Positions 18,871 through 31,556 of a DNA stretch of 64,000 bases are shown in pieces. The stretch's first letter is position 1. Each line of letters opens with the position of its first letter. Under the pieces are notes generated by a model. It was not told the DNA's origin and did not search any database. It worked only from the letters and a program-made list of their open reading frames with translations. The position numbers were made by a program, and so were the translations under genes. Source of the DNA: Flavobacterium sp. N2270 (GTDB taxonomy: Bacteria > Bacteroidota > Bacteroidia > Flavobacteriales > Flavobacteriaceae); assembly GCF_025947225.1 (NCBI RefSeq), contig NZ_CP110005.1, forward strand, positions 1,860,001 to 1,924,000, given 5' to 3'.

Positions 18871-18901
18871 TTTGCCAGAGTCAAAAAAGGTTTTACCTTT
18901 G
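18871..18901 (+). promoter_or_regulatory. rRNA promoter P2
   Basis: TTTG (18871-18874), 19 bases, TACCTTTG (18894-18901), followed by CAGCCCGC. A T-run plus CAAAAAAA tract lies just upstream, as an UP-like element would. Confidence 0.85.
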
Positions 18902-18983
18902 CAGCCCGCAATTGTGGCGACGTTCTGAGAATTATTGAGTAAGTGGATAAGAAATAAAAAATTTAATTTTTTTTTCAAAAACA

Positions 18984-19014
18984 CTTGTGAGATTAAAAAG
19001 AAGTTGTACTTTTG
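18984..19014 (+). promoter_or_regulatory. rRNA promoter P3
   Basis: CTTG (18984-18987), 19 bases, TACTTTTG (19007-19014), followed by CACCCGC. The same T-run/CAAAAA tract as in P2 precedes it. This is the promoter nearest the 16S gene. Confidence 0.85.
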
Positions 19015-19055
19015 CACCCGCTTTGAGAAACAAGCGATAATAAAAAGAATGACAC

Positions 19056-19071
19056 GTTCATAGACATATTG
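19056..19071 (+). promoter_or_regulatory. BoxA-like leader element before 16S
   Basis: GTTCATAGACATATTG is nearly identical to the element at 21063 before the 23S gene. Position and sequence resemble rRNA antitermination boxA sites (compare TGCTCTTTAACA of enterobacteria). The role is inferred. Confidence 0.55.
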
Positions 19072-19181
19072 GATTGACAGCACGATTTAGATCTTCGGAT
19101 TTAGATTGTAAAAAATAAGAGAGTAAGACTTAAGAGATTAAGAAATAAACCTAGCCTTTATCGTACAATATTAAAAACACT

Positions 19182-20698
<1,517 letters not shown>

Positions 20699-20783
20699 TA
20701 GAGAAAGATAAAGAATAGGTTCTTTATTGATTGGGGATTACTCTCGCTGTTAGTTCAAATAATACAATATAAGTAAAAAACAG

Positions 20784-20857
20784 AGTCTCGTAGCTCAGCT
20801 GGTTAGAGTACTACACTGATAATGTAGGGGTCGGCAGTTCGAGTCTGCCCGGGACTA
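20784..20857 (+). tRNA. tRNA-Ile (anticodon GAT)
   Basis: A 74-base cloverleaf: acceptor arms AGTCTCG / CGGGACT, anticodon stem CTACA / TGTAG with GAT at 20818-20820, and T-loop GTTCGAGTC. The CCA end is not encoded. It lies in the 16S-23S spacer. Confidence 0.97.
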
Positions 20858-20935
20858 CTTTTTTAACTTATAAGGAAATTCTAGAAGTTGGGATTCACAA
20901 TTCATAATTCTGAATTCATAATTTTGGATTTAAAA

Positions 20936-21011
<76 letters not shown>

Positions 21012-21044
21012 CAACGGCTATACGTTAAAACTGGCATTATTGTC

Positions 21045-21078
21045 AGTGGCGACGCGCCACAAGTTCATTGACATATTG
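21045..21078 (+). promoter_or_regulatory. Hairpin and boxA-like element before 23S
   Basis: GTGGCG ACG CGCCAC (21045-21060) forms a perfect 6-bp stem. It is followed by GTTCATTGACATATTG (21063-21078), a near copy of the element in the 16S leader. Roles in RNA processing or antitermination are inferred from position. Confidence 0.5.
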
Positions 21079-21159
21079 AGAAAAGAAAATATATTAAATA
21101 TATAGAAAGCACAAATTTTTGGGTATTCTACTTATGTAGGATATTTAATAAAACAAGTA

Positions 21160-24040
<2,881 letters not shown>

Positions 24041-24191
24041 ACATTTTCCTCCCACTTCGGTGGGAGGGAGAAACTTTCTATACAAACATGATTTTCTTGT
24101 CTCAGTATGTTAAGATATTATTCAATGGATAATTAACAATTAATAATTGATAATTAAACTTGAAAAAATTGCCTAAAGCAATTTAACCTCT

Positions 24192-24300
<109 letters not shown>

Positions 24301-24305
24301 CTTTT

Positions 24306-24337
24306 AAAAACCCTATCCTAACCGGATGGGGTTTTTT
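24306..24337 (+). terminator. rRNA operon terminator
   Basis: AAAAACCC-TATCC, loop TAACC, GGATG-GGGTTTTTT: a strong hairpin with a T-run, directly after the 5S gene. Confidence 0.92.
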
Positions 24338-24339
24338 GT

Positions 24340-24645
24340 TTTATATGGGGTTTAGAAATGAGGAATCTCATTAAATTACTTGAATTTATTCTGTTTAGCT
24401 ACTGGTGTGACCCTTCCTTGCGTCAGGGTGACAAAGAAACACATTAATTATTATACCAAACGAAATAGATATTGCGTTCTAAGAGGCTTTAAATGTGTTG
24501 TGGTTTGGTGTTATGATTTAATAATTGGATTTAGTATTTGTTTTGTTGGATTGAAAAAGGCGAACCGTTTTAATTGCTCGCCTGTGATTTTTTATTTACT
24601 TTGTGGGTGCAGATTGCAAATCCTCACAATCAGGGTTTATAAGAT
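24340..24645. other. Intergenic stretch between rRNA operon and Rhs island
   Basis: About 300 bases with no convincing gene. A reading frame exists across it on the plus strand but has odd composition (rich in Cys, no recognisable domain), runs into the opposite-strand lipoprotein gene and lacks a promoter. A small GC-rich hairpin (24558-24583) may terminate the minus-strand gene. The words around 24610 resemble a worn inverted repeat. It looks like decayed DNA. Confidence 0.5.
24554..24583 (-). terminator. Possible terminator of the Rhs-tip/lipoprotein pair
   Basis: On the minus strand AGGCGA and TCGCCT pair around a 14-base loop and are followed by TTTTC. It lies about 60 bases after the lipoprotein stop codon. 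Confidence 0.45.
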
Positions 24646-25119
24646 TTACCATGAAACACATTCTACTTTTGCTTTATTATTCTCTAAAATAACCTTAAAT
24701 GCAGTTTTAGCATTTGCTCCAAAACTATCTGAAACACTATTTATAGACTTAATATCCCATGTGTTTACTATACTATAAACTTCGTCATCAAATATTTTTA
24801 TATCTGACAATTCAATTTTTCTCATATGACTTCTATATTCAACTTTATCTATTTTATTCCAAAAACTCTCTTTTAACTCACCAGTTTGAATATTATACTC
24901 TTGTATAAAATAAATTGTATCTTTTTGAAAATCAAAAAAATCTATCTTTGTTGTTAACTTATTCTTATTCTGATAAAATAAATCTGGATATGCACCACAT
25001 TTGTTTTTTTTAGAACTATTTTTTATTACTAAAAATATATCATTATTACTGGTTACTTTTTGTGTAACAGAACAACTAAATAATAAAATAGTTAATAACA
25101 TTATAATTTTATTTTTCAT
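24646..25119 (-). CDS. Hypothetical lipoprotein, candidate immunity partner of the Rhs tip
   Basis: The 157-residue product starts with a lipoprotein signal (IIMLLTILLFSC, lipid Cys in FSCS). The mature part is Lys-, Asp- and Ile-rich and beta-like, with no family I recognise. Its ATG is two bases behind the stop codon of the Rhs-type tip gene, the usual place of an immunity gene in polymorphic toxin cassettes. A lipid anchor would place it in the periplasm or outer membrane. The immunity role is inferred from position only. It could also be an unrelated lipoprotein. Confidence 0.6.
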   Translation of the reverse strand: MKNKIIMLLTILLFSCSVTQKVTSNNDIFLVIKNSSKKNKCGAYPDLFYQNKNKLTTKIDFFDFQKDTIYFIQEYNIQTGELKESFWNKIDKVEYRSHMRKIELSDIKIFDDEVYSIVNTWDIKSINSVSDSFGANAKTAFKVILENNKAKVECVSW

Positions 25120-25121
25120 TT

Positions 25122-26012
25122 TTAATATTTATAAGGCGTTTGTCTTCTTCTATTAATTGAATTTCCATTTGAATTTCCATTTGAATCATAAAACCTACTT
25201 TCACGAGTACCTGGAAACAATATGCTAGGTCCAGCAGGGTTGCCATTTGGGTCTGCAGCATAACTTGTTCTTAAAGGAAGATTGTTTTCTGATCGTAATT
25301 GATTTTCAACATGGGTAGAATAAATCTCTGCTTTAGGGATTGGGGTAAAACCTCCATTCGCATTTGGTACACTAAACCATCGGCTTTGGTCTAAAGTACC
25401 ACTCCATGAATCCTTAATATGAGCTAATTCATGACCTAAACTAATAAAAGTAGGTCTTTGATTATTGTTTCCAGGTTGGTTGTCAGGAGCTCCATTGGTA
25501 TTACTTGAATTCCACTTTACAAAACTTCCATCAAAACCAGCTTTATTTTCATTAGAAGACAAAATTTCAACATTGTTGTTTAGGTCACCAGCTAATGAAG
25601 TTACTAAGTTATTTCCTACAATTCCGCCACTCATTAAACTATTTAATGCATTAGTTAAATCTGCTACAAATTGGTCTCCTCCTTGATATGCTGAACCATT
25701 GCTTGAATCAAAAAATGAGTAATTACCATTATTGTTCTGTCCCCAATACAGTTTTTGAATATTAGTTGAATTATTAACCCCCCTACTTCTTAAAACGACA
25801 TGAATACTATCTCCAGCTATTTCTCTATACTGGATTGGACTATTAGCAGAAAAAGCATAAGTACTTACGCCTAAGTATTTCTCAGAGAATCTATCGATTT
25901 TGTTAAAACGACCGATTGTAGGGTCATAATCTCTCCATTCATAAGCATAAGTATTCTTTCCTAATTCCTCTTCAAACTCTTGACCTTGGTATTTATACTT
26001 GTAATCAAACAT
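25122..26012 (-). CDS. Orphan Rhs core fragment with C-terminal zinc-protease (M91-like) domain
   Basis: The 296-residue protein begins abruptly inside an Rhs-associated core: YKYQGQEFEEELGKNTYAYEW, then RDYDPTIGRFNKIDR and SANSPIQY. No YD-repeat shell or signal peptide precedes it. Residues about 70-250 form a separate domain with HELAH (194-198) and a downstream block AEIYSTHVENQLR..NNLPLRTSY (about 228-251), the two signatures of M91 (NleD-type) zinc peptidases found as tips of polymorphic toxins. The tail repeats Ser-Asn-Gly. I read it as a displaced toxin tip or a module for recombination into a full Rhs gene elsewhere. Whether it is expressed alone is unclear. It is followed at once by a lipoprotein gene. 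Confidence 0.8.
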   Translation of the reverse strand: MFDYKYKYQGQEFEEELGKNTYAYEWRDYDPTIGRFNKIDRFSEKYLGVSTYAFSANSPIQYREIAGDSIHVVLRSRGVNNSTNIQKLYWGQNNNGNYSFFDSSNGSAYQGGDQFVADLTNALNSLMSGGIVGNNLVTSLAGDLNNNVEILSSNENKAGFDGSFVKWNSSNTNGAPDNQPGNNNQRPTFISLGHELAHIKDSWSGTLDQSRWFSVPNANGGFTPIPKAEIYSTHVENQLRSENNLPLRTSYAADPNGNPAGPSILFPGTRESRFYDSNGNSNGNSINRRRQTPYKY

Positions 26013-26055
26013 TATATTGCTAATTTATAATAAAATTTTGTTTGATGCAATGATT

Positions 26056-26150
26056 TTGCGTGAGGGATAGCAGCGGCATCCTTTTATGAAATGGTAATGG
26101 AATAAAAGATATAGCGCATAGCCCGACCGTAATGGAATGGAGGGCACGCC
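26056..26150 (+). repeat. Dispersed structured intergenic repeat, copy B
   Basis: Contains AGCGGCATCCTTTTAT (26072-26087) and AATAAAAGATATAGCG, matching copy A at 18401-18484 in inverted orientation, with a different loop between the blocks. It ends with a GC-rich part (GCCCGACCGT to GGGCACGCC). It lies 44 bases upstream of the orphan Rhs tip, where the missing Rhs shell would be. Confidence 0.75.
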
Positions 26151-26189
26151 GCATAAACTATATTTTTTTAAAGAAATTGTGTAATATTA

Positions 26190-26220
26190 TTGTTGATGTT
26201 GATATTTCCTATTATCTTTG
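26190..26220 (+). promoter_or_regulatory. Promoter of the small membrane protein gene
   Basis: TTG (26190-26192 or 26193-26195) and TATCTTTG (26213-26220) are 20 or 17 bases apart. The first in-frame ATG at 26190 overlaps the promoter, so the ATG at 26247 is the start. Confidence 0.6.
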
Positions 26221-26246
26221 GCTTACATTCAAAAATTCCGGAAAAC

Positions 26247-26417
26247 ATGTTTGAATTTCAACAGTATTTAGGTTTTTTACTTTTCTTAACCATTTTAACA
26301 ATAGGTTTTTGGTTGATGATATTTTTAGTAGGGTTTGTTCAATATTGGTTGGGCGGTTCTATTATTGAGTTAATTAAAGAGAAGAAAGCTAAAAGACAAC
26401 AGGATAAAGAAGAATAA
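26247..26417 (+). CDS. Small hypothetical membrane protein
   Basis: From the ATG at 26247 the product has 56 residues: MFEFQQYLG, one long hydrophobic region (about residues 9-35, enough for one or two membrane passes), then a charged tail rich in Lys and Glu. A longer frame starts at 26190 but that region holds the promoter. A strong terminator follows. I do not recognise the family. The promoter and terminator around so short a frame support a real gene. Confidence 0.6.
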   Translation: MFEFQQYLGFLLFLTILTIGFWLMIFLVGFVQYWLGGSIIELIKEKKAKRQQDKEE

Positions 26418-26433
26418 TTTTTTTCTTTATAAT

Positions 26434-26466
26434 AAAAAAGTCCCAATTTAAATTGGGACTTTTTTT
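26434..26466. terminator. Bidirectional terminator
   Basis: AAAAAAGTCCCAATTT and AAATTGGGACTTTTTT form a 15-bp stem. It sits between the small membrane protein gene and the convergent TonB receptor gene. Confidence 0.92.
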
Positions 26467-26469
26467 GTT

Positions 26470-28914
26470 TTACATGAATTCAGCATCTCCGCCGGCATCT
26501 TCTCTTTTTTGATTTTCTCTTTCGTTTTTCTTTTTGTTAAAACGGTACGTAAAGGCTAATGTTATTTGACGTTGTCTCCATTGAAATTCTGTGTATGAGT
26601 TTACAGCATCAAGTTCTGAATTGAATCTTCTTTTTCTTGTATTGAATAAATCGCTTACGTTTAATGAAATTGATCCTTTGTCTTTTAAGATGTCTTTACT
26701 AAATGCAAGGTTTACAGATGTCATGTCTAAACGCTTACCTTGAGCTGTTGTTTGAGGAGCTCTATAAGTTACATTTGTTTGCCAATCTATTTCATAAGGT
26801 AGTGTTATTTTTGACGAGGCTCTTGTAAACCATGTTGTTGCTACGTTGTCAAAATTTTGAACTACATTATTTCCTAAATAATCAGTGTATGAATAATCTC
26901 CATCGTTTTCAACTCTAAAAACATTTAAGTTTCCGTTTAATTTCCACCATTTATAAGGTGAGTAGTTTACATTGAATTCGAAACCTGCTCTATATTCTTT
27001 TGAAAGGTTAATAGGTGTACTTAGAATTACTGGAATACCATCTACTTCTAACCCTGATTCTTTTTTAATAAATTCAAACGATTGATCTGTTATGTTTACG
27101 TATACAGATGAGTTTAAAGTTAATTTACTCCATCTTTTAAGGTAACCTAAGTCTATTGCATTTGTATATGATGGATCTAAATCGGGATTTCCTTGAAATA
27201 TGTTAATATTACTAGAGTAAGAAGAGAATGGATTCAGGAATCTTCCTCTTGGTCTGTTAATTCTTTTACTGTAACTTAAACTTAAGCTATTAGATTCTGA
27301 AATTTCATAATTAATAGTAGCTGAAGGGAAAAAGTTATTGTATTTTTTATTATTATAATCATTTGCTGTTAAAGAATTAACATCGATGTTACTATCTTCA
27401 AAGCGCATTCCTAAGAAATAAGAAAACTTGTTTATTTTATTTCCATATTGTGCATATAAAGCATTAATGTCTTCATTGTACTCTAGAGTATTTGAATAAG
27501 CTGTATTTGGTTCAATTTCAAATACGGTTAAGTTTTTTTGGAAACTACCTCTATAACCTGCTTCAAAACGACCATTTTCGCCAATTGGTAATACATAATC
27601 AGCTTGAAATAGATTACGTTGCTGTTTTTGATTGTTTAATGTAGTTTCTGTAAATAGGGAACTATTGTCTCCCACAATTTGGTCTGTAATAATTGAGCTT
27701 TCGTTATCTCTGTTTTGAGATATTGCGATATCTACTGTTAATTTATGGTCTTCTTTTTTGAAGTTTTTTGTAAAGTTAGTAGCATATTCAAAGCTGAAAT
27801 CGTTTCCTCTTTCGTCGTTAAATCTATTTCTTACAAATGTAGGAGTAAAGGTATTGTCATAATTATAGAAGTAAACATCGTCTGGATTTTTACTTCTTCC
27901 TTCTGTAAAAGTTAAGGAATTTGTCCAAGTTGTAGATTTGTTTAAGAATAAATCAATTCCGAAATTAGCATTGTAACCTTCGTTTAATCTTTCGTTAGTT
28001 CTTCTTTCATTAATGAAAGCACTTGTTGTACCATCATTATTAAAATATTCAGAATCTGTTAATGAGTTTCCTGGAGAATTTCTATAATTATATCCAAAGT
28101 TTGAGAATAAATTAAAATTATCTGATCTATAGTTTAAGTTTGTACTTGCACCATATGATTCTGGATCACTTACAGAAAGTACTACAGAGCCATTTATACC
28201 TTGTGCTTTTCCTTTTCTTAAAACAATATTTATAATTCCTCCACTTCCTTCAGCATCATAACGAGCTGATGGATTTGTAATTACTTCTACTTTTTCTACA
28301 GCATCTGCTGGTAAAAGTTTTAATGCATCGGCAATATTTATTCCTGCTAAACCAGAAGGTTTGCCGTCAATTAAAATTCTAACATTTTCATTTCCTCTAA
28401 GAGCAATGGTTCCATCTGGGTCAACTGTTACCGAAGGTACATTATCTAAAACATCACTTACGGTTCCTCCTTTAACTGTCATGTCTTTACCAACATTATA
28501 AACTCTTTTATCTAGCTTAATTTCTACAGTTGATCTTTCTGCTACAACAACAACATCATTTAATTGTGCAATATCTTCTTCTAAAAATACTGTTCCTAAG
28601 TTAGTATCACTAGTTATTTTTTTGTTTTTTACTGATACAGTTTTAAATGAAATAAATTCATATCTAACATTATATTCACCTGCATTAACTTCAAAACTAA
28701 ATTTACCGTCAATATCTGTAATTCCTCCCGTAAGTATTTCAGGTTTTTTAGCATTTTGAAGTACAACCGTTGCATATTCTAAAGGAATATTTGTACCTTT
28801 TTCTAAAATTGTACCAGAGATAGTCACTTTTTTTACTTCTGGTCTTTGTTGTGCAAAACTTAAACTTGTAAAGATTAGTAAGCTTAACGCAATAAAATTT
28901 TTAATGTTTGACAT
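26470..28914 (-). CDS. TonB-dependent receptor, outer-membrane beta-barrel family
   Basis: The 814-residue protein has a signal peptide ending in LSFAQQ, a carboxypeptidase-like regulatory domain (about residues 28-115: ISGTILEKGTNIPLEYATV, DIDGKFSFEV), a plug domain (about 125-235: VSDVLDNVPSVTVDPDG, RGNENVRILIDGKPSG, EKVEVITNPSARYDAEGSGG) and a long beta-barrel to the C-terminus. The layout matches the Bacteroidota outer-membrane receptors that lack a SusD partner and often respond to metals or small molecules. No SusD-like gene is adjacent. The ligand cannot be told. Single gene, with no regulator beside it. Confidence 0.9.
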   Translation of the reverse strand: MSNIKNFIALSLLIFTSLSFAQQRPEVKKVTISGTILEKGTNIPLEYATVVLQNAKKPEILTGGITDIDGKFSFEVNAGEYNVRYEFISFKTVSVKNKKITSDTNLGTVFLEEDIAQLNDVVVVAERSTVEIKLDKRVYNVGKDMTVKGGTVSDVLDNVPSVTVDPDGTIALRGNENVRILIDGKPSGLAGINIADALKLLPADAVEKVEVITNPSARYDAEGSGGIINIVLRKGKAQGINGSVVLSVSDPESYGASTNLNYRSDNFNLFSNFGYNYRNSPGNSLTDSEYFNNDGTTSAFINERRTNERLNEGYNANFGIDLFLNKSTTWTNSLTFTEGRSKNPDDVYFYNYDNTFTPTFVRNRFNDERGNDFSFEYATNFTKNFKKEDHKLTVDIAISQNRDNESSIITDQIVGDNSSLFTETTLNNQKQQRNLFQADYVLPIGENGRFEAGYRGSFQKNLTVFEIEPNTAYSNTLEYNEDINALYAQYGNKINKFSYFLGMRFEDSNIDVNSLTANDYNNKKYNNFFPSATINYEISESNSLSLSYSKRINRPRGRFLNPFSSYSSNINIFQGNPDLDPSYTNAIDLGYLKRWSKLTLNSSVYVNITDQSFEFIKKESGLEVDGIPVILSTPINLSKEYRAGFEFNVNYSPYKWWKLNGNLNVFRVENDGDYSYTDYLGNNVVQNFDNVATTWFTRASSKITLPYEIDWQTNVTYRAPQTTAQGKRLDMTSVNLAFSKDILKDKGSISLNVSDLFNTRKRRFNSELDAVNSYTEFQWRQRQITLAFTYRFNKKKNERENQKREDAGGDAEFM

Positions 28915-28997
28915 GATTCTTATTTATATGATTTCAATTTAGATTGCAAAAATACCCTTTGGTTTAATGACGAAATCACAATACTTTGTTAAAAGAG

Positions 28998-29339
28998 TTA
29001 TAAAATTTCCTTCATCTTATCAGTTGGTCTAGCAACTACAGCTTTATTTCCATTTATAATTATTGGTCTTTCAATTAATTTTGGGTTTTCAATCATTGCG
29101 TTAATAATTTCATCATCAGTTAATTGCTTGTTTTTGTAATTTTCAATCCAAATTTTTTCTTTAGTTCGAACTAATTCAATTGGTTTATAATTTAACTTTT
29201 TAAGTATTGATTGTAACTCTTCTTTAGTTAATGTTTCATCGAGGTATTTTATGGTTTTAAATTCTAAGTTTAAACTATCTAAAAATGAAACTCCTTCTCT
29301 TGATTTAGAACATCTTGGGTTGTGATAAATTGTGATCAT
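28998..29339 (-). CDS. ArsC-family (arsenate reductase-like) thioredoxin-fold protein
   Basis: The 113-residue protein has the ArsC/YfgD fold: TIYHNPRCSKSREG with the single reactive Cys at residue 10, then a helical middle and PIIINGNKAVVARPTDKM with the conserved RP. True ArsC enzymes reduce arsenate with glutathione and glutaredoxin. Many bacterial members, such as YfgD-like proteins, have no arsenic link, and no ars operon is present. The start codon is divergent from the CPBP gene. Confidence 0.85.
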   Translation of the reverse strand: MITIYHNPRCSKSREGVSFLDSLNLEFKTIKYLDETLTKEELQSILKKLNYKPIELVRTKEKIWIENYKNKQLTDDEIINAMIENPKLIERPIIINGNKAVVARPTDKMKEIL

Positions 29340-29390
29340 AATTTTTATTTTTTACAAAGAAAGAAAAAATAGTAGATTGAAGAAAAGAAT

Positions 29391-29398
29391 TAACTTTG
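29391..29398 (+). promoter_or_regulatory. Putative -7 element for the CPBP-menE pair
   Basis: TAACTTTG fits TAnnTTTG and lies 20 bases before the ATG at 29419. No good -33 lies at the usual distance. Confidence 0.4.
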
Positions 29399-29418
29399 TA
29401 CTAACTAAATATACTATT

Positions 29419-30333
29419 ATGTTTATTGAACAATTAAAAAATAAAAAACCAAACCTTTGGCTGTATTTGCCATTACCTTTATCATTTATTGGTTTAATGG
29501 TTTGGAATTATATAGAATCAGACGGAGTTGATACTGCAATTATGATTCAACAAACCATACAAATGATTGGTGTTAATGGAACTTTTTTAATGATAATTAC
29601 TCCATTGTCAATTGCGTGTTTGTTTTTGTTGTTTTGGGTTAAATATGTTCAAAATCAATCTATTACTATGTTAACCACTTCTAGAAAAAAAATTGATTGG
29701 AAAAGAATTTTCTTTTCATTTTCGCTTTGGAGTTTAATAAGCATTATAATGGTTTTAGGATCTTATTATCTGAATCCTGAGAATTTTGTATTGAATTTTA
29801 GGCTGAATAAATTTTTAGTTTTTTTAGTAATTGCTATTATATTCATTCCTTTACAAACAAGTTTTGAAGAATATTTATTTAGAGGCCATATGATGCAAGG
29901 AATTGGTTTAGCAACTAATAACCGATTAATTCCTTTAATTGTAACTTCAGTTTTGTTTGGACTTATGCATATTGCTAATCCAGAAGTTGGTAAAATGGGT
30001 TACATTATAATGGTTTATTACATAGGAACCGGATTTTTTTTAGGTCTTATTACACTTATGGATGAAGGTTTAGAGTTGGCTCTTGGTTTTCATGCTGCAA
30101 ATAATTTAATTGGCGCTTTATTGGTAACGGCTGATTGGACTGCTTTTCAAACGCATTCAATTTTTAAGGATATAGCTGAACCCGCTGCAGGTTTTGATAT
30201 AATTTTACCTGTTTTTATAGTTTTTCCAATATTGATTTTACTATTTGCTAAAAAGTATAAATGGAATAATTGGAGTAAAAAGTTAACCGGAAATTTAAAT
30301 ATAGATAATGTTACAGAAAACACTAACGTATAA
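29419..30333 (+). CDS. CPBP-family intramembrane metalloprotease
   Basis: The frame could open at 29332, but the -7 element at 29391 places the start at the ATG 29419 (304 residues). Several membrane segments surround the family motifs EEYLFRG (EExxxR, glutamate pair), FGLMHIAN (FxxxH) and FHAANN (HxxxN), which are those of CAAX-processing and bacteriocin-processing proteases in the membrane. The C-terminus is cytoplasmic-looking and charged. The downstream menE gene starts 26 bases before this stop, so the two are an operon. Substrate is unknown. Confidence 0.88.
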   Translation: MFIEQLKNKKPNLWLYLPLPLSFIGLMVWNYIESDGVDTAIMIQQTIQMIGVNGTFLMIITPLSIACLFLLFWVKYVQNQSITMLTTSRKKIDWKRIFFSFSLWSLISIIMVLGSYYLNPENFVLNFRLNKFLVFLVIAIIFIPLQTSFEEYLFRGHMMQGIGLATNNRLIPLIVTSVLFGLMHIANPEVGKMGYIIMVYYIGTGFFLGLITLMDEGLELALGFHAANNLIGALLVTADWTAFQTHSIFKDIAEPAAGFDIILPVFIVFPILILLFAKKYKWNNWSKKLTGNLNIDNVTENTNV

Positions 30334-31372
30334 AAACGTTCACAATCGCTTTAAATTTAATGGAGTTCATTTAAATTTTAAACAAATTAAAAGAGTAGCT
30401 GTTAGTTATATTAAAGAAGGTGATGAATATGAAAAAGTTATTTTTAAGTTTCTTTTAAATTGGTTAGACGAAAAACCATATATTGAAGTACAAACATCAG
30501 GAACAACAGGAAAACCTAAAATAATTAAAATTGAAAAACAATTCGTTGTTGCTTCTGCACTTTCAACTGGCGATTTTTTAAATTTGAAACCAGGTGATTC
30601 CGCATTATTGTGTTTATCTGCGGATTATATTGCAGGAAAATTAATGCTGGTTAGAGCTTTAATTTTAGGATTAGAATTAGATGCAGTTGAACTTTCAAGT
30701 ACTCCGTTAAAATCTATTACTAAAAATTATGACTTTGTAGCAATGGTTCCTATGCAAGTAGAAGATTCTATTGCTCAATTACATCAAATTAAAACATTAA
30801 TTATTGGCGGTGCTCAAGTAAACTCTGTTTTAATAGACAAACTAAAAAATGCAACAACAACTATTTTTGAAACGTATGGAATGACCGAAACCGTATCTCA
30901 TGTGGCAATGAAACGCATTGAAAATAATTGTTTTGAAGCGTTACCAAATGTCGTTTTTTCAATAGATGACAGAAATTGTTTAATTGTTGATGCGCCTAAA
31001 GTTGCTAAAAAAACTATCATTACAAACGATTTAGTTGAATTAATTTCTGATAAGAAATTTATTTGGAAAGGAAGATTTGATAATATTATAAATAGTGGAG
31101 GAATAAAATTTTCACCAGAAGAAATAGAATTTAAATTGCAAGAAAAAATTAAAAACCGCTTTTTTATAGGTTCACAAGAAGATAAAAAGTTAGGACAAAA
31201 AGTAATTTTAGTTATCGAATCGGATATTGACTTAAATTTAAGCGCAAATATATTTGAACACTTATCAAAATATGAAACTCCTAAAAACGTGTATTATATT
31301 GATAAGTTTATAGAAACATCAACTAATAAAATTAATAGAAAAGCTACTTTACAAAAAATAAAGGTTGTCTAA
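30308..31372 (+). CDS. menE: o-Succinylbenzoate-CoA ligase-like AMP-forming enzyme
   Basis: The 354-residue protein belongs to the adenylate-forming family. Seen are the P-loop TSGTTGKPKIIKIEK, ETYGMTETVSHVA, and KGRFDNIINSGGIKFSPEE. It is shorter than standard MenE because the N-terminal region is reduced, as is common in Bacteroidota. It would activate o-succinylbenzoate with ATP and CoA for menaquinone synthesis. No other men gene is adjacent; the enolase-superfamily gene at 46 kb is probably not menC. The start overlaps the CPBP gene. The stop codon lies in the left arm of the inverted repeat at 31362-31478. Confidence 0.85.
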   Translation: MLQKTLTYKNVHNRFKFNGVHLNFKQIKRVAVSYIKEGDEYEKVIFKFLLNWLDEKPYIEVQTSGTTGKPKIIKIEKQFVVASALSTGDFLNLKPGDSALLCLSADYIAGKLMLVRALILGLELDAVELSSTPLKSITKNYDFVAMVPMQVEDSIAQLHQIKTLIIGGAQVNSVLIDKLKNATTTIFETYGMTETVSHVAMKRIENNCFEALPNVVFSIDDRNCLIVDAPKVAKKTIITNDLVELISDKKFIWKGRFDNIINSGGIKFSPEEIEFKLQEKIKNRFFIGSQEDKKLGQKVILVIESDIDLNLSANIFEHLSKYETPKNVYYIDKFIETSTNKINRKATLQKIKVV

Positions 31373-31478
31373 AAAGTGCAGAAACTTTTAAACTAAACGT
31401 GCAATAAACCTATTTATGAATTCAATTTAAATAGGTTTATTATTTTGATTTCCAAAATAAATTCTTTTTAGACAACCT
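31362..31478. repeat. MITE-like element with 15-bp terminal inverted repeats
   Basis: AGGTTGTCTAAAAAG (31362-31376) and CTTTTTAGACAACCT (31464-31478) are perfect inverted repeats around a 117-base unit. Inside is a second perfect 14-bp hairpin, AATAAACCTATTTA (31403-31416) with TAAATAGGTTTATT (31428-31441). The outer arms resemble ends of some insertion sequences (GGTTGTCTAAAAAG). No clear target duplication is seen. It may also end transcription of menE. Confidence 0.6.
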
Positions 31479-31556
31479 CAATTATTGATACTCTAAGTTA
31501 TTAAAAATAAATTAATTAAAGTTTTTTTTAACATTAAATTGTAATAAAAAAGAAGA

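Noticed and set aside
18820..19083. Minus-strand frame of 87 codons in the rRNA leader
   Set aside because: It covers promoters P2 and P3 and the boxA-like element; composition is that of an AT-rich leader, not a protein.
24400..24445. Strong hairpin ACCCT...AGGGT near 24410
   Set aside because: The arms are only five bases and not flanked by a T-run, so I do not call it a terminator.
24380..24778. Plus-strand open frame of 132 codons after the rRNA operon
   Set aside because: Unusual Cys-rich composition, no domain, no promoter, and it runs into the lipoprotein gene on the other strand.
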